A DNA stretch of 11,728 nt from Tectiglobus sp051009975 (GTDB lineage Bacteria > Pseudomonadota > Alphaproteobacteria > Rhizobiales > Hyphomicrobiaceae), in contig JBPCWA010000337.1 in NCBI GenBank assembly GCA_051009975.1, positions 1 to 11,728 on the forward strand, written 5' to 3'. Shown one piece after another: positions 1-6,003 of the stretch. The position numbers and the translations under genes are program-made. The notes beneath the pieces are model-generated. The model was not told the DNA's origin and made no database searches. It saw nothing but the letters and a program-made list of their open reading frames with translations. Each line of letters opens with the position of its first letter. Position 1 is the stretch's first letter.

Positions 1-70
1 TGAGCTGCAATTTGTCCGCCCCCCCATGACCTGTCAGCAACATCGCCTTCATTGTTTTCGCAGCCGGCAT
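1..70 (-). CDS. Quinone oxidoreductase-like MDR protein, N-terminal fragment (runs off left edge)
   Basis: Only the first 23 codons lie in the window. The protein begins MPAAKTMKAMLLTGHGGADK and continues LQL. The stretch MKAMLLTGHGGADKL is typical of the N-terminus of zinc-type alcohol dehydrogenase / NADPH:quinone oxidoreductase (medium-chain dehydrogenase/reductase) proteins, where it forms the first strand of the GroES-like domain. The ATG at 68-70 is preceded by a strong AGGGGG Shine-Dalgarno at 78-83 with 7-base spacing. A second ATG six codons in (50-52) matches the usual family start but lacks as good a ribosome binding site. Catalytic and nucleotide-binding parts are outside the window, so substrate and metal dependence cannot be judged. 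It is downstream of the broken WrbA-like gene on the same strand; both families handle quinones, but a functional link is only a guess. Confidence 0.7.
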   Translation of the reverse strand, partial: MPAAKTMKAMLLTGHGGADKLQL

Positions 71-130
71 CAAACTTCCCCCTTACGACAAAAATTTTGA
101 CACTAAGGCTAGGGGTAACAACGTTCCTCC

Positions 131-173
131 GCAACGTTGCGCTTTCCAACTGATGCCAGCCAACTGATGCCAG
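131..173. repeat. 10-bp palindrome followed by a 14-bp tandem duplication
   Basis: GCAACGTTGC at 131-140 is a perfect palindrome. CCAACTGATGCCAG occurs twice back to back (146-159 and 160-173) with no mismatch. Both lie in the 172-bp gap between the MDR gene start and the end of the WrbA-like pseudogene, so they could be operator or promoter elements of the MDR gene or a simple slippage duplication. No convincing -35/-10 pair was recognised. Confidence 0.6.
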
Positions 174-242
174 CAACGGGATACGGACATGCTGCACCTA
201 CGCGCAACGCATGCAGGCACGTAGTAGAATAGATGGAGTGGG

Positions 243-909
243 TCATCTGGGACGTTCGGCCCCGGCCCGAGTGAGTTCGCCCTATGCCTGGCCCTGCTTT
301 CTCGCGATGGCAACTTCGATCTCAGGCGGGCGTGATCCGGGGCGTCGCGAGAACGTCTGGGCTCCAAGCAGGGAGCCACCATCCACGCGGGTTGGCTCAG
401 AGACCTCTGGTACGACGATTCCAAGCGTTACAATACTCATCCCAAAGAAACCAAAAGTCGTCCAAATATTTATGATGGCCGGATCACATAGCAAACCGCT
501 GCCGCTGCCGCTGCCGCTGCCGCCGCCGGTGAAGGCAGTGGCTGGTTTTCCCGCTAGGCCTGGTGCCGTTTGAACCGGCTTTTCCGGCGTTGTCAGGTCC
601 CAGAGTGTGGCTGCAGAATCCAAGAACATCTTGGTGGCGTAGCTCATCCCACCCCAGTAGACCGGTGTGCCAATGGGGAGGCCATCGCAGTCGGCAAGGT
701 CATGAATAGTTGCTTCAGATACGTGCGAAAATTCGTCGTGCCGCTTTTCCAGCCCGGGCATTGTGATCGGTTTTGGCGCCACCCGACTCCGGAATGCGAA
801 GCAGGTTGAACTCACACGTTTCGACCTCTCCGACGCCTGCTCCGAGTTCCTCGGCCATACGATAGGTGTGTCCGGAAACGCTATGAAAAATGACATTAAC
901 TTTGGCCAT
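243..909 (-). pseudogene. WrbA-like NAD(P)H:quinone oxidoreductase (flavodoxin fold), frameshifted and with premature stop
   Basis: Reading from an ATG at 907-909, with a GGGAG ribosome binding site about 9 bases upstream, the protein starts MAKVNVIFHSVSGHTYRMAE, the FMN-phosphate loop of a WrbA-type flavodoxin, and continues to RIPES. The family-like sequence then jumps to the next frame near a GGG run (plus-strand CCC at 782-784) and goes on as APKPITMPGLEKRH, then IGTPVYWGGMSYATKMFLDS (FMN-binding loop), IWTTFGFFGM and RVDGGSLLGAQTF, all landmarks of WrbA-like proteins. In that frame TAG at 282-284 interrupts the C-terminus: the 12 codons after it read GELTRAGAERPR, which continues the expected terminal helix up to TGA at 243-245. 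The span of 667 bp is one base over a multiple of three, as expected for a single-base insertion. WrbA proteins are tetrameric FMN enzymes that reduce quinones by two electrons. Either the gene is inactive or one of the two lesions is a sequence error. Confidence 0.8.
496..526. repeat. CCGCTG hexanucleotide microsatellite inside the WrbA-like pseudogene
   Basis: About four perfect CCGCTG units run into CCGCCGCC. On the coding (minus) strand they encode a Gly-Ser run just after TGGG in the segment that normally forms a short FMN-site loop. The repeat lengthens that loop by several residues and is prone to slippage. Confidence 0.75.
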
Positions 910-1299
910 CCCTCACGCGCTCCCAAAAAATAGGTACTCGGCGTCCTTCACGGAACAAGCTCGACCGTCGACTGACGCAACACGACATTCAACGCCTGGA
1001 TGAAAACAGAAGTCTGGCGGCTGCCAGCACGTCGGCATTGAGGATTTTGCGGCTGATTTTTGATCAAGAAAGTTCAGTCGAATCAATAGTCCAATCGACC
1101 GAAGACCCCTGCCGGCCGCGGTTGCGGAATATTGGAGATGGCGGGTGTTGGCGATCCAGTATTCAAAATACGTGTTGAGATAGCGAAGCAGTGCGTCCCG
1201 AGCCCTGTCCAGCACCAAAATCGAGATCCGCGTGAATGCTATGTGAATGCTGGAGAGTCGGTCAGCTGTCGCGCTATAATTCTAAGCTATTGATTTTAT
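910..1299. other. Region without a convincing gene between the WrbA-like pseudogene and tRNA-His
   Basis: The only long frame is a minus-strand 101-codon frame (913-1218) that begins with TTG, or GTG at 1213-1215, and ends 3 bases before the WrbA-like start. Its first residues, MVLDRARDALLRYLN, look protein-like. The rest is Cys/Trp/Phe-rich without a recognisable domain, and no ribosome binding site is visible. It may be a decayed gene fragment. Near 1231-1250 the 9-mer GTGAATGCT occurs twice. No clear terminator hairpin was seen directly after the tRNA. Confidence 0.35.
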
Positions 1300-1376
1300 T
1301 GGTACCGCCTCCCCGGCTCGAACGGGGGACCTCTAGATCCACAATCTAGCGCTCTAACCTACTGAGCTAAGGCGGC
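1300..1376 (-). tRNA. tRNA-His (anticodon GTG)
   Basis: A complete cloverleaf can be drawn. Acceptor arms are GCCGCCT and AGGCGGT, the D stem is GCTC/GAGC, the anticodon stem is CTAGA/TCTAG around loop TTGTGGA, the variable loop is AGGTC, and the T stem is CCCCG/CGGGG around TTCGAGC. Anticodon GTG lies at 1340-1342. The body is 74 nt and CCA is encoded at 1300-1302. The first acceptor pair is G1:U72 and the discriminator is A73. Most bacterial tRNA-His have an extra G-1 paired with C73, so this is the alphaproteobacterial variant. The genomic base before position 1 happens to be G but would face A73 and could not form the usual pair. Confidence 0.96.
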
Positions 1377-1542
1377 CCATCATCTTCACGGCCCGTCAGC
1401 ACCTTGCCGCTCGATCAGCATCAATACCGAGCCCAAGCTTCGCACGCAAGTCTCCATTGAACCGATGCCGCATTTTACGCCAATTGCGATCGTCGTCTCA
1501 ACCAGCGCGGTAGACCAGAGTGTCAGATCCCGCAATCAGGGT

Positions 1543-3165
1543 TCAACTTACAAAATTGTGCTCGAGAAGATCGGGGAGATCGTTGGCAATTAAAATGACA
1601 TCATCGGTTCGCAGATTTTCATTCATCCAAGTCTGCGCCTGAGCAAATTGCGGGAACTCCAGGATTTCTGCATGCCCATCCGGAGACTTGCTCGACTTGA
1701 ACGCTTGGATAAAGGTTGGAATTCGCTCGCCACGCACGGCTAAAGTGATGTCGGTGTTTTGGGCCGCGGCCTCGCCTAATCGGCGATGAACGTCATCATG
1801 TCGCGTGCCCAATTCTGCAACGCCCGGTGTCACGAGAATACGGCGTCCTTTAGCGGTTTTAAGCGTCTGCAGCAGTTGCAGGCCATTGAGTATGCCGTCC
1901 GGATTGGCATTGTAGGCGTCATCGATCAGTGTCGCCCCAGATGGATGGCGCTTGACTTCCAGACGGTGGGCAATTTGCGGAGTGGTTCGTAACGCTGTGA
2001 CGATTCGCTCGGGCGCGAAGCCAAGCTTGACCGCCATCGTAAACGCAAGTGCCATGTTGCGGCCGTGATGGATACCGAAGAGCGGGGCAAAGAGGACGAA
2101 TTCTTCACCCTCAAAAATCAGGCGAACTGTGAGGCCTTCTGGACCCTGGCTGATTGACAATACGCGGATATCGGCATTGTCGCCGTCACCAACAATAACG
2201 AATGAGTCGCTCTTGCCTGCCGCGAATTGTTTTGCATGGGTCCGCTCGAGTACGCTCTCGTCGACAATCATGAGACCATTTTGTGCGCCGACCGCCTCGG
2301 CCAGCTCAAACTTAGCACGCGCAACTGTTTCAAGGTCCTTGAATCTTTCGTAATGGGCTTCCCCGATGGAGGTTATGATACCATGATCCGGTGGAGTGAA
2401 TTTGCACAGGCGAGCGATTGAGCCAATTCCGTAGGCACCCATTTCGACCAGGAAGTAGCGACAATTGTCGCGCAATTGCTCATTGATAATGCGCGATATG
2501 CCCATCACGGTGTTGACGCTGCCTGGGGTGAAGAGAGCCTGCGTATTCATTTGCAGGATGTGCCCGAGAATGTGTTTGACGGACGTCTTTCCGAATGAGC
2601 CGGTGATTCCGATGATTGTCGGATTGACCGTATTCAGACGCTCCTCCGCAGCCTTTCGAAAAGCGTTTTGGATGCGGGCCTCGATGGGCTTAAGTATCGT
2701 ATTCGCCAGGACCAACAGAAGCGGGATAGACTGAACGGCGAACAACCAAATCAAACTGCCACCGAGGGCGGCTGCGACAACACCGGCGCCGACTGTCAAG
2801 ACATAGCCCGTACCCGCGATGCGGCGCGCACGAGCCGTCATAACGAGCTTCTTCTTGGCGGTTCTGCGCGGATCGGTCTCCCTTAGACCGGCCGCAGCAA
2901 ATAGTATCGCCACAAGAAACGATTCTGTGCTGCCGATTGATTCCAATTGAATGAGCGCAGTCAATGCAGCAAAGAGGATCAATGCCGCCGACACACGCTT
3001 ATCAAACGAGAAAGTGGTTATCAGCCAGGGCAAAAAACGTTTCGCGTCGTATTCATCTTGTTGGAAGATGTGCAAGTAGCGTAGCAGTCGACGCCACGCA
3101 AAGAACGCGAATCCTAACAATGCTGCCAGAGAGGCGACGATCGATAGCGTATCATAACTGCTCAT
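1543..3165 (-). CDS. Membrane-anchored MurF-like Mur ligase
   Basis: This 540-residue protein has two parts. Residues 1-165 are hydrophobic with about four or five membrane segments (near 5-24, 58-74, 81-95, 118-135 and 137-158). From residue 180 it is a Mur ligase: ATP-binding loop GITGSFGKTSVK (186-197), the VEMGAY acidic motif (240-245), TSIGEAHYERF (265-275), a lysine at 285 in ARAKFE matching the carbamylated lysine of Mur ligases, the HGRN segment (367-370), and DDAYNANPDG (415-424), a MurF hallmark. Mur ligases join an amino acid or dipeptide to a carboxylate through an acyl phosphate; MurF adds D-Ala-D-Ala to UDP-MurNAc-tripeptide. The N-terminal uridine-binding domain of MurF appears missing, replaced by the membrane part, so the acceptor is probably not the usual soluble nucleotide and this is probably not the housekeeping MurF. 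The start codon overlaps the stop of the hydrolase gene (ATGA) and has GAGG 7 bases upstream, so the two are likely translationally coupled. Confidence 0.9.
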   Translation of the reverse strand: MSSYDTLSIVASLAALLGFAFFAWRRLLRYLHIFQQDEYDAKRFLPWLITTFSFDKRVSAALILFAALTALIQLESIGSTESFLVAILFAAAGLRETDPRRTAKKKLVMTARARRIAGTGYVLTVGAGVVAAALGGSLIWLFAVQSIPLLLVLANTILKPIEARIQNAFRKAAEERLNTVNPTIIGITGSFGKTSVKHILGHILQMNTQALFTPGSVNTVMGISRIINEQLRDNCRYFLVEMGAYGIGSIARLCKFTPPDHGIITSIGEAHYERFKDLETVARAKFELAEAVGAQNGLMIVDESVLERTHAKQFAAGKSDSFVIVGDGDNADIRVLSISQGPEGLTVRLIFEGEEFVLFAPLFGIHHGRNMALAFTMAVKLGFAPERIVTALRTTPQIAHRLEVKRHPSGATLIDDAYNANPDGILNGLQLLQTLKTAKGRRILVTPGVAELGTRHDDVHRRLGEAAAQNTDITLAVRGERIPTFIQAFKSSKSPDGHAEILEFPQFAQAQTWMNENLRTDDVILIANDLPDLLEHNFVS

Positions 3166-3989
3166 GACTGAGCCTCATTGCGCGCGGTCGCAATCGGCGT
3201 TGGTCGATCGTCGAGGAAGTCTCGGATGCGTTTGGCCACGAGATGACGTCCGTCGCCGAGCAGCGAATAGTGATCTTGCCCTTCCAGCACTGTCAGCCGC
3301 GCGTCGGGTATGAGTTGCTCAAGTCGGACGCCGATGTCTGGCGGAGTTTCGGTGTCGCGGTCGCCGTAGACCAGCCGGCTTGGGCATTGCACAGTTCGGG
3401 CCACATCGCTTAGATCTTCGCGGACCACATTTGTCAGCGTGGACCTTAGGTCGCCAGCATTGCGATAGTCGGCGCTGCCAAATCGATCTCTCAATCTTTC
3501 GATATCGAGACCGAGCACAGGTGAAAGATGTTTGAGTGCTTTAAACGTGTAGACTTTTCCAGCAACACGAGCGCGATCCGTCACTGATCGCCGCCGTTGC
3601 AGACCGGCTGCAGCAATCAGCACCAAACGTGCAATCAGTTGCGGATGGCGAGAGGCAAGCTGCAGACCGACCCGTCCCCCGAACGAATGGCCAACCCAAA
3701 CCAGTGGTTTGGATGGGGCCAATTGCTTGATAAAGCGTGCTGTCAGGTCAGCGTAATCTGCTGTGGTCCACGCGCCGGTCGGGGCGGGAGATGCGCCGAA
3801 CCCTGGGAAATCGACCAAAACGTGGCTCCCAATACTTGTGAGAGACTGCGCAAGCTGCGTCATTGCGGCCTTGCTCTGGCCCCAGCCGTGTCCCCACACG
3901 AACTGCCAATCCCCAGGTGACTCATTGCGGCCGATGGAATCGAACGAGATCGCTGCCGGATCGTATTTGGCTTGCAAATCAATAGTCAT
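3162..3989 (-). CDS. Alpha/beta hydrolase
   Basis: The 275-residue protein has a standard alpha/beta hydrolase layout: the oxyanion-hole region WGHGWGQS (32-39), strand-turn VDFPGFGAS (59-67), nucleophile elbow GHSFGG with Ser102, acid in YGDRDTETPP (probably Asp212), and catalytic His240 in GQDHYSLL. No signal peptide or membrane segment is visible, so it should be cytoplasmic. The substrate cannot be told from sequence; esterases, amidases and thioesterases share this pattern. It is first in a two-gene unit with the membrane Mur ligase and stands back to back with the Ddl-like gene, so a role in trimming, releasing or editing the product of those ligases is a reasonable inference. The ATG at 3987-3989 has no good Shine-Dalgarno: the nearest AGAGG lies about 15 bases away, so initiation may be weak or the transcript leader very short. 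Confidence 0.88.
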   Translation of the reverse strand: MTIDLQAKYDPAAISFDSIGRNESPGDWQFVWGHGWGQSKAAMTQLAQSLTSIGSHVLVDFPGFGASPAPTGAWTTADYADLTARFIKQLAPSKPLVWVGHSFGGRVGLQLASRHPQLIARLVLIAAAGLQRRRSVTDRARVAGKVYTFKALKHLSPVLGLDIERLRDRFGSADYRNAGDLRSTLTNVVREDLSDVARTVQCPSRLVYGDRDTETPPDIGVRLEQLIPDARLTVLEGQDHYSLLGDGRHLVAKRIRDFLDDRPTPIATARNEAQS

Positions 3990-4358
3990 GCGAGCGTTAT
4001 CACGCCTCTGAAATCACTTCGCAAGCGAAACGGTGGCGCACTTGCATAACGCCAAATTGCTCTTGCTTTAAGGTAAGGATCGTGCTGAGAGCCGCTCGAC
4101 TTTATCTAATGCCGCTATGCTGATGTCAGAGATCTGCTGATGTCGGGTTGTAGGGAGGCAGGAAACTGGCGAAGTTAAAGATTGTGCACTGGCCGCTGCC
4201 GACCGGCAAAGTCGCCCAGGTCGCATCAAAAATTCCGAAAACCTTCCGAAAACCTGCTGCCGCGGTTTGGCGTTGTGGCTCTGCTCGCGCCCATATACGA
4301 GGAGCTCAATGCCGACATGCTGCGTTGGTCGAAAAGGCACGAGCCAGCTAGAAAACTG
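3990..4358. promoter_or_regulatory. Divergent intergenic region between the hydrolase and Ddl-like genes (left part)
   Basis: No convincing gene lies here. It must hold the promoter of the hydrolase-Mur ligase pair and probably that of the Ddl-like gene. It also contains two small direct repeats: TGCTGATGTC at 4118-4127 and 4135-4144, and an 11-bp perfect tandem TTCCGAAAACC at 4233-4243 and 4244-4254. A plus-strand frame at 4182-4364 has no recognisable content. Confidence 0.5.
4325..4354 (+). promoter_or_regulatory. Possible sigma70-type promoter for the Ddl-like gene
   Basis: TTGGTC (4325-4330) and TAGAAA (4349-4354) are separated by 18 bases. If used, transcription would start at about 4361 and the 13-bp repeat array would form most of a leader of roughly 260 nt. 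The match is only moderate and other start sites are possible. Confidence 0.25.
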
Positions 4359-4579
4359 AAGTGACAGGACTAAGCAACAGGATTAAGCAACAGGACCAAG
4401 AAGTAGGACTGAGAAACAGGGATAGGAAAGTTGTCTGGGCAAAAGGTCTCGGCGAAATGTCTGGGTAACAAGATTGGGTAAAAGGTTTGGGCAACGGGGC
4501 TGGGTAACGGGGCTTGGCAACGGGTCTGGGCAACGGGCCCGGACCGTGGGCCTGGATAACAGGCTTAGGCCAAAGGACT
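4359..4579 (+). repeat. Array of 17 degenerate 13-bp tandem units, G-rich on the plus strand
   Basis: Cut into 13-base units from 4359, the sequence stays in register for 17 units with no insertion or deletion. The approximate consensus is GGGYAACRGGNCT. By hand count, G at unit position 10 is present in 17 of 17 units, G at position 3 in 15 of 17 and T at position 13 in 15 of 17. Left units are A-rich (for example AAGCAACAGGATT at 4372-4384) and right units G-rich (for example GGGTAACGGGGCT at 4502-4514). A degraded 18th unit may follow (4580-4592). The array ends about 40 bp before the start codon of the Ddl-like gene. Thirteen is not a multiple of three, so it is not a protein repeat; it has no spacer structure, so it is not a CRISPR. 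It may be a regulatory leader or an old minisatellite. Confidence 0.85.
4489..4512 (+). other. Putative G-quadruplex motif within the 13-bp repeat array
   Basis: Two neighbouring repeat units give four G runs (4489-4491, 4496-4499, 4502-4504, 4509-4512) with loops CAAC, CT and TAAC. This meets the usual G3+ with loops of 1-7 rule. It lies on the non-template strand of the Ddl-like gene and so would also exist in the RNA if the leader is transcribed. Further G runs follow at 4523-4551 with one longer loop. Confidence 0.5.
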
Positions 4580-4594
4580 CGGTTGCCCAGCACA

Positions 4595-4604
4595 GTCACG
4601 TGAC
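4595..4604. other. Perfect 10-bp palindrome GTCACGTGAC before the Ddl-like gene
   Basis: GTCACGTGAC reads the same on both strands and lies 17 bases before the start codon of the Ddl-like gene. Its place suggests an operator or a small fold near the ribosome binding site, but there is no further evidence. Confidence 0.35.
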
Positions 4605-4621
4605 GGAACGGCAGGACAAAT

Positions 4622-5830
4622 ATGACAAATCGTAAGACAATTGCCGTGTTCTTCGGCGGACGCTCTCCGGAGCACGATGTCTCCGTCGTTACGGCACTAC
4701 AGGTATTGTCGGCTCTCGATAGCGAGTCTTACAGCGCACTGCCCGTCTACTTGGCCACAGACGGGACGTGGTGGACAGGAGACGCGTTGCGCGATCGAGA
4801 TACTTACCTGCCGTCTGCAGAGCAATTTTCTGCTCTGACCCAGGTCACACTTGACATGACCGCTTCGCGCCAACCGTCGCTCGTCGCCACGTCGAGCACT
4901 TTGTTTCGTAAGCCTAAGGTCTTTCAGTTCGATGTGGCGATCCCTGCATTCCACGGTTTGATCGGGGAAGATGGTCAGATCCAAGGCACATTCGAAACGG
5001 CCAGCATACCATACACTGGGATGCGCACGCTGGCGTCGGCCGTACTCATGGATAAGGTTGCGACCAAACGCATCCTGGCAGGAACTCCTGTCGCCCAACT
5101 TGACTATCGCGAAATCAAAAGACCCGCGGAAGGACTTATTGTCACCGAGTCGGAGCTCGCTGATATCGTTGGCGAGTTAGCTGGACCTTGGTGCGTTAAA
5201 CCAAGTCACCTTGGAAGTAGCATCGGTGTGGCCAGGGCTGAGACGCTATCAGAGCTAGGCGACGTTCTGCCATCGATCTTCCGGTTCGACACAGCCGCGA
5301 TCTTGGAGCCGTTCGTCGAAAATATGGTCGAATATAACGTTGCCGTGTCGAGGGCCGCGGGAGCGCTTCAGACATCGGCTATTGAGCGGCCGAAACGTTC
5401 GAGTGAGCTTTTGGACTTTAAAGAGAAATATCTTTCGGGTGGCGGCAAAAAATCGACTGGTAAATCACCTGGTCAACCAAGTGAAGGTATGCTGTCGCTA
5501 ACCCGTGAGCTCAACCCAAAGATCCCGTCTCGTCTTGAAGACGACGTGCGTCGCTGGGCCGAGATCGCATTCACACTGGTTGACGGTACCGGAGCCCCGC
5601 GAGTCGATTTTATCGGCAATGAGGTGACAGGCGAGATTTGGCTCAACGAGGTTAACCCTTGTCCCGGCTCGTTCGGCTATTTTCTTTGGGAGGCGCTGCC
5701 AGACGGAGCCCTGTTGTTCTCAGAGTTGCTGGATGCACTCATCCAAGAAGCAGTTGAGGAGCAGGCGCGAAGAACATTGCCGCGCGACCCAACGCCCTCC
5801 GATGCGCGTCTCTTCTCACGAAGAGGTTAA
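4622..5830 (+). CDS. D-alanine--D-alanine ligase family protein (ATP-grasp), divergent acceptor site
   Basis: The 402-residue protein shows the Ddl/Van ATP-grasp pattern: FFGGRSPEHDVSV (10-22) for the first substrate, AFHGLIGEDGQIQGTFE (109-125), IPYTGMRTLASAVLMDK (129-145), the ATP-site motif WCVKPSHLGSSIGV (190-203), LEPFVENMVEYNVAV (228-242), KEKY (267-270) with the omega-loop Tyr kept, PRVDF (326-330), and metal-binding ELN region LNEVNPCPGS (341-350). Ddl enzymes form D-Ala-D-Ala in the cytoplasm for peptidoglycan. Two departures stand out. After the Asn of the metal site, Ddl and Van enzymes usually read NTxPGxTxxSxxP, here NPCPGSFGYFLWEAL. A Gly/Lys/Ser-rich stretch of about 17 residues lengthens the omega-loop region (about 272-290). 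At 402 residues it is longer than E. coli DdlB (306). The start has AGGA at 4613-4616, 5 bases away. Neighbours suggest a non-housekeeping role with the membrane Mur ligase. Confidence 0.88.
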   Translation: MTNRKTIAVFFGGRSPEHDVSVVTALQVLSALDSESYSALPVYLATDGTWWTGDALRDRDTYLPSAEQFSALTQVTLDMTASRQPSLVATSSTLFRKPKVFQFDVAIPAFHGLIGEDGQIQGTFETASIPYTGMRTLASAVLMDKVATKRILAGTPVAQLDYREIKRPAEGLIVTESELADIVGELAGPWCVKPSHLGSSIGVARAETLSELGDVLPSIFRFDTAAILEPFVENMVEYNVAVSRAAGALQTSAIERPKRSSELLDFKEKYLSGGGKKSTGKSPGQPSEGMLSLTRELNPKIPSRLEDDVRRWAEIAFTLVDGTGAPRVDFIGNEVTGEIWLNEVNPCPGSFGYFLWEALPDGALLFSELLDALIQEAVEEQARRTLPRDPTPSDARLFSRRG

Positions 5831-5895
5831 CGCAATGATTACATTCAATTAATCAACCTATCACAATCCCGGCAAGATTCCTTGGCACTGCCCCC

Positions 5896-5923
5896 TTGAC
5901 AGTGTCTGGAGTTGGACTAATTC
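5896..5923 (+). promoter_or_regulatory. Probable sigma70-type promoter of the ABC/GldG operon
   Basis: TTGACA (5896-5901), a perfect -35 consensus, is followed after 16 bases by TAATTC (5918-5923). The expected start near 5930 gives a leader of about 75 nt before the ATPase start codon. It is the only good promoter-like pair in the 173 bp between the Ddl-like gene and the operon, which suggests the operon is transcribed independently. Confidence 0.45.
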
Positions 5924-6003
5924 ACACGGATGCACGGTTTTGCAAGCTGGCGCAGGAGCCGAAAGCGACGCACCGCACGCGTTCAAGACATGAGGAAACG
6001 CCA

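Noticed and set aside
83..424. Minus-strand open frame of 113 codons
   Set aside because: It overlaps the WrbA-like pseudogene in another frame and has no family features.
913..1218. Minus-strand 101-codon frame as a real gene
   Set aside because: It needs a TTG or GTG start, lacks a ribosome binding site, and after about 15 residues the composition is unlike a folded protein; noted only as a possible remnant.
4359..4592. CRISPR array
   Set aside because: Units of 13 bp are contiguous, far too short, degenerate and have no unique spacers.
4348..4599. Minus-strand Pro/Leu-rich open frame of 83 codons over the repeat array
   Set aside because: It results from the G-rich 13-bp repeats having no stop codons on the other strand; the period is not a multiple of three and there is no ribosome binding site or recognisable domain.
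5896..6003. Longer ATPase with 36 extra N-terminal residues from TTG at 5896
   Set aside because: The TTG is part of the probable -35 box, and ATG 6004 has a good GAGGA site and matches the family start.
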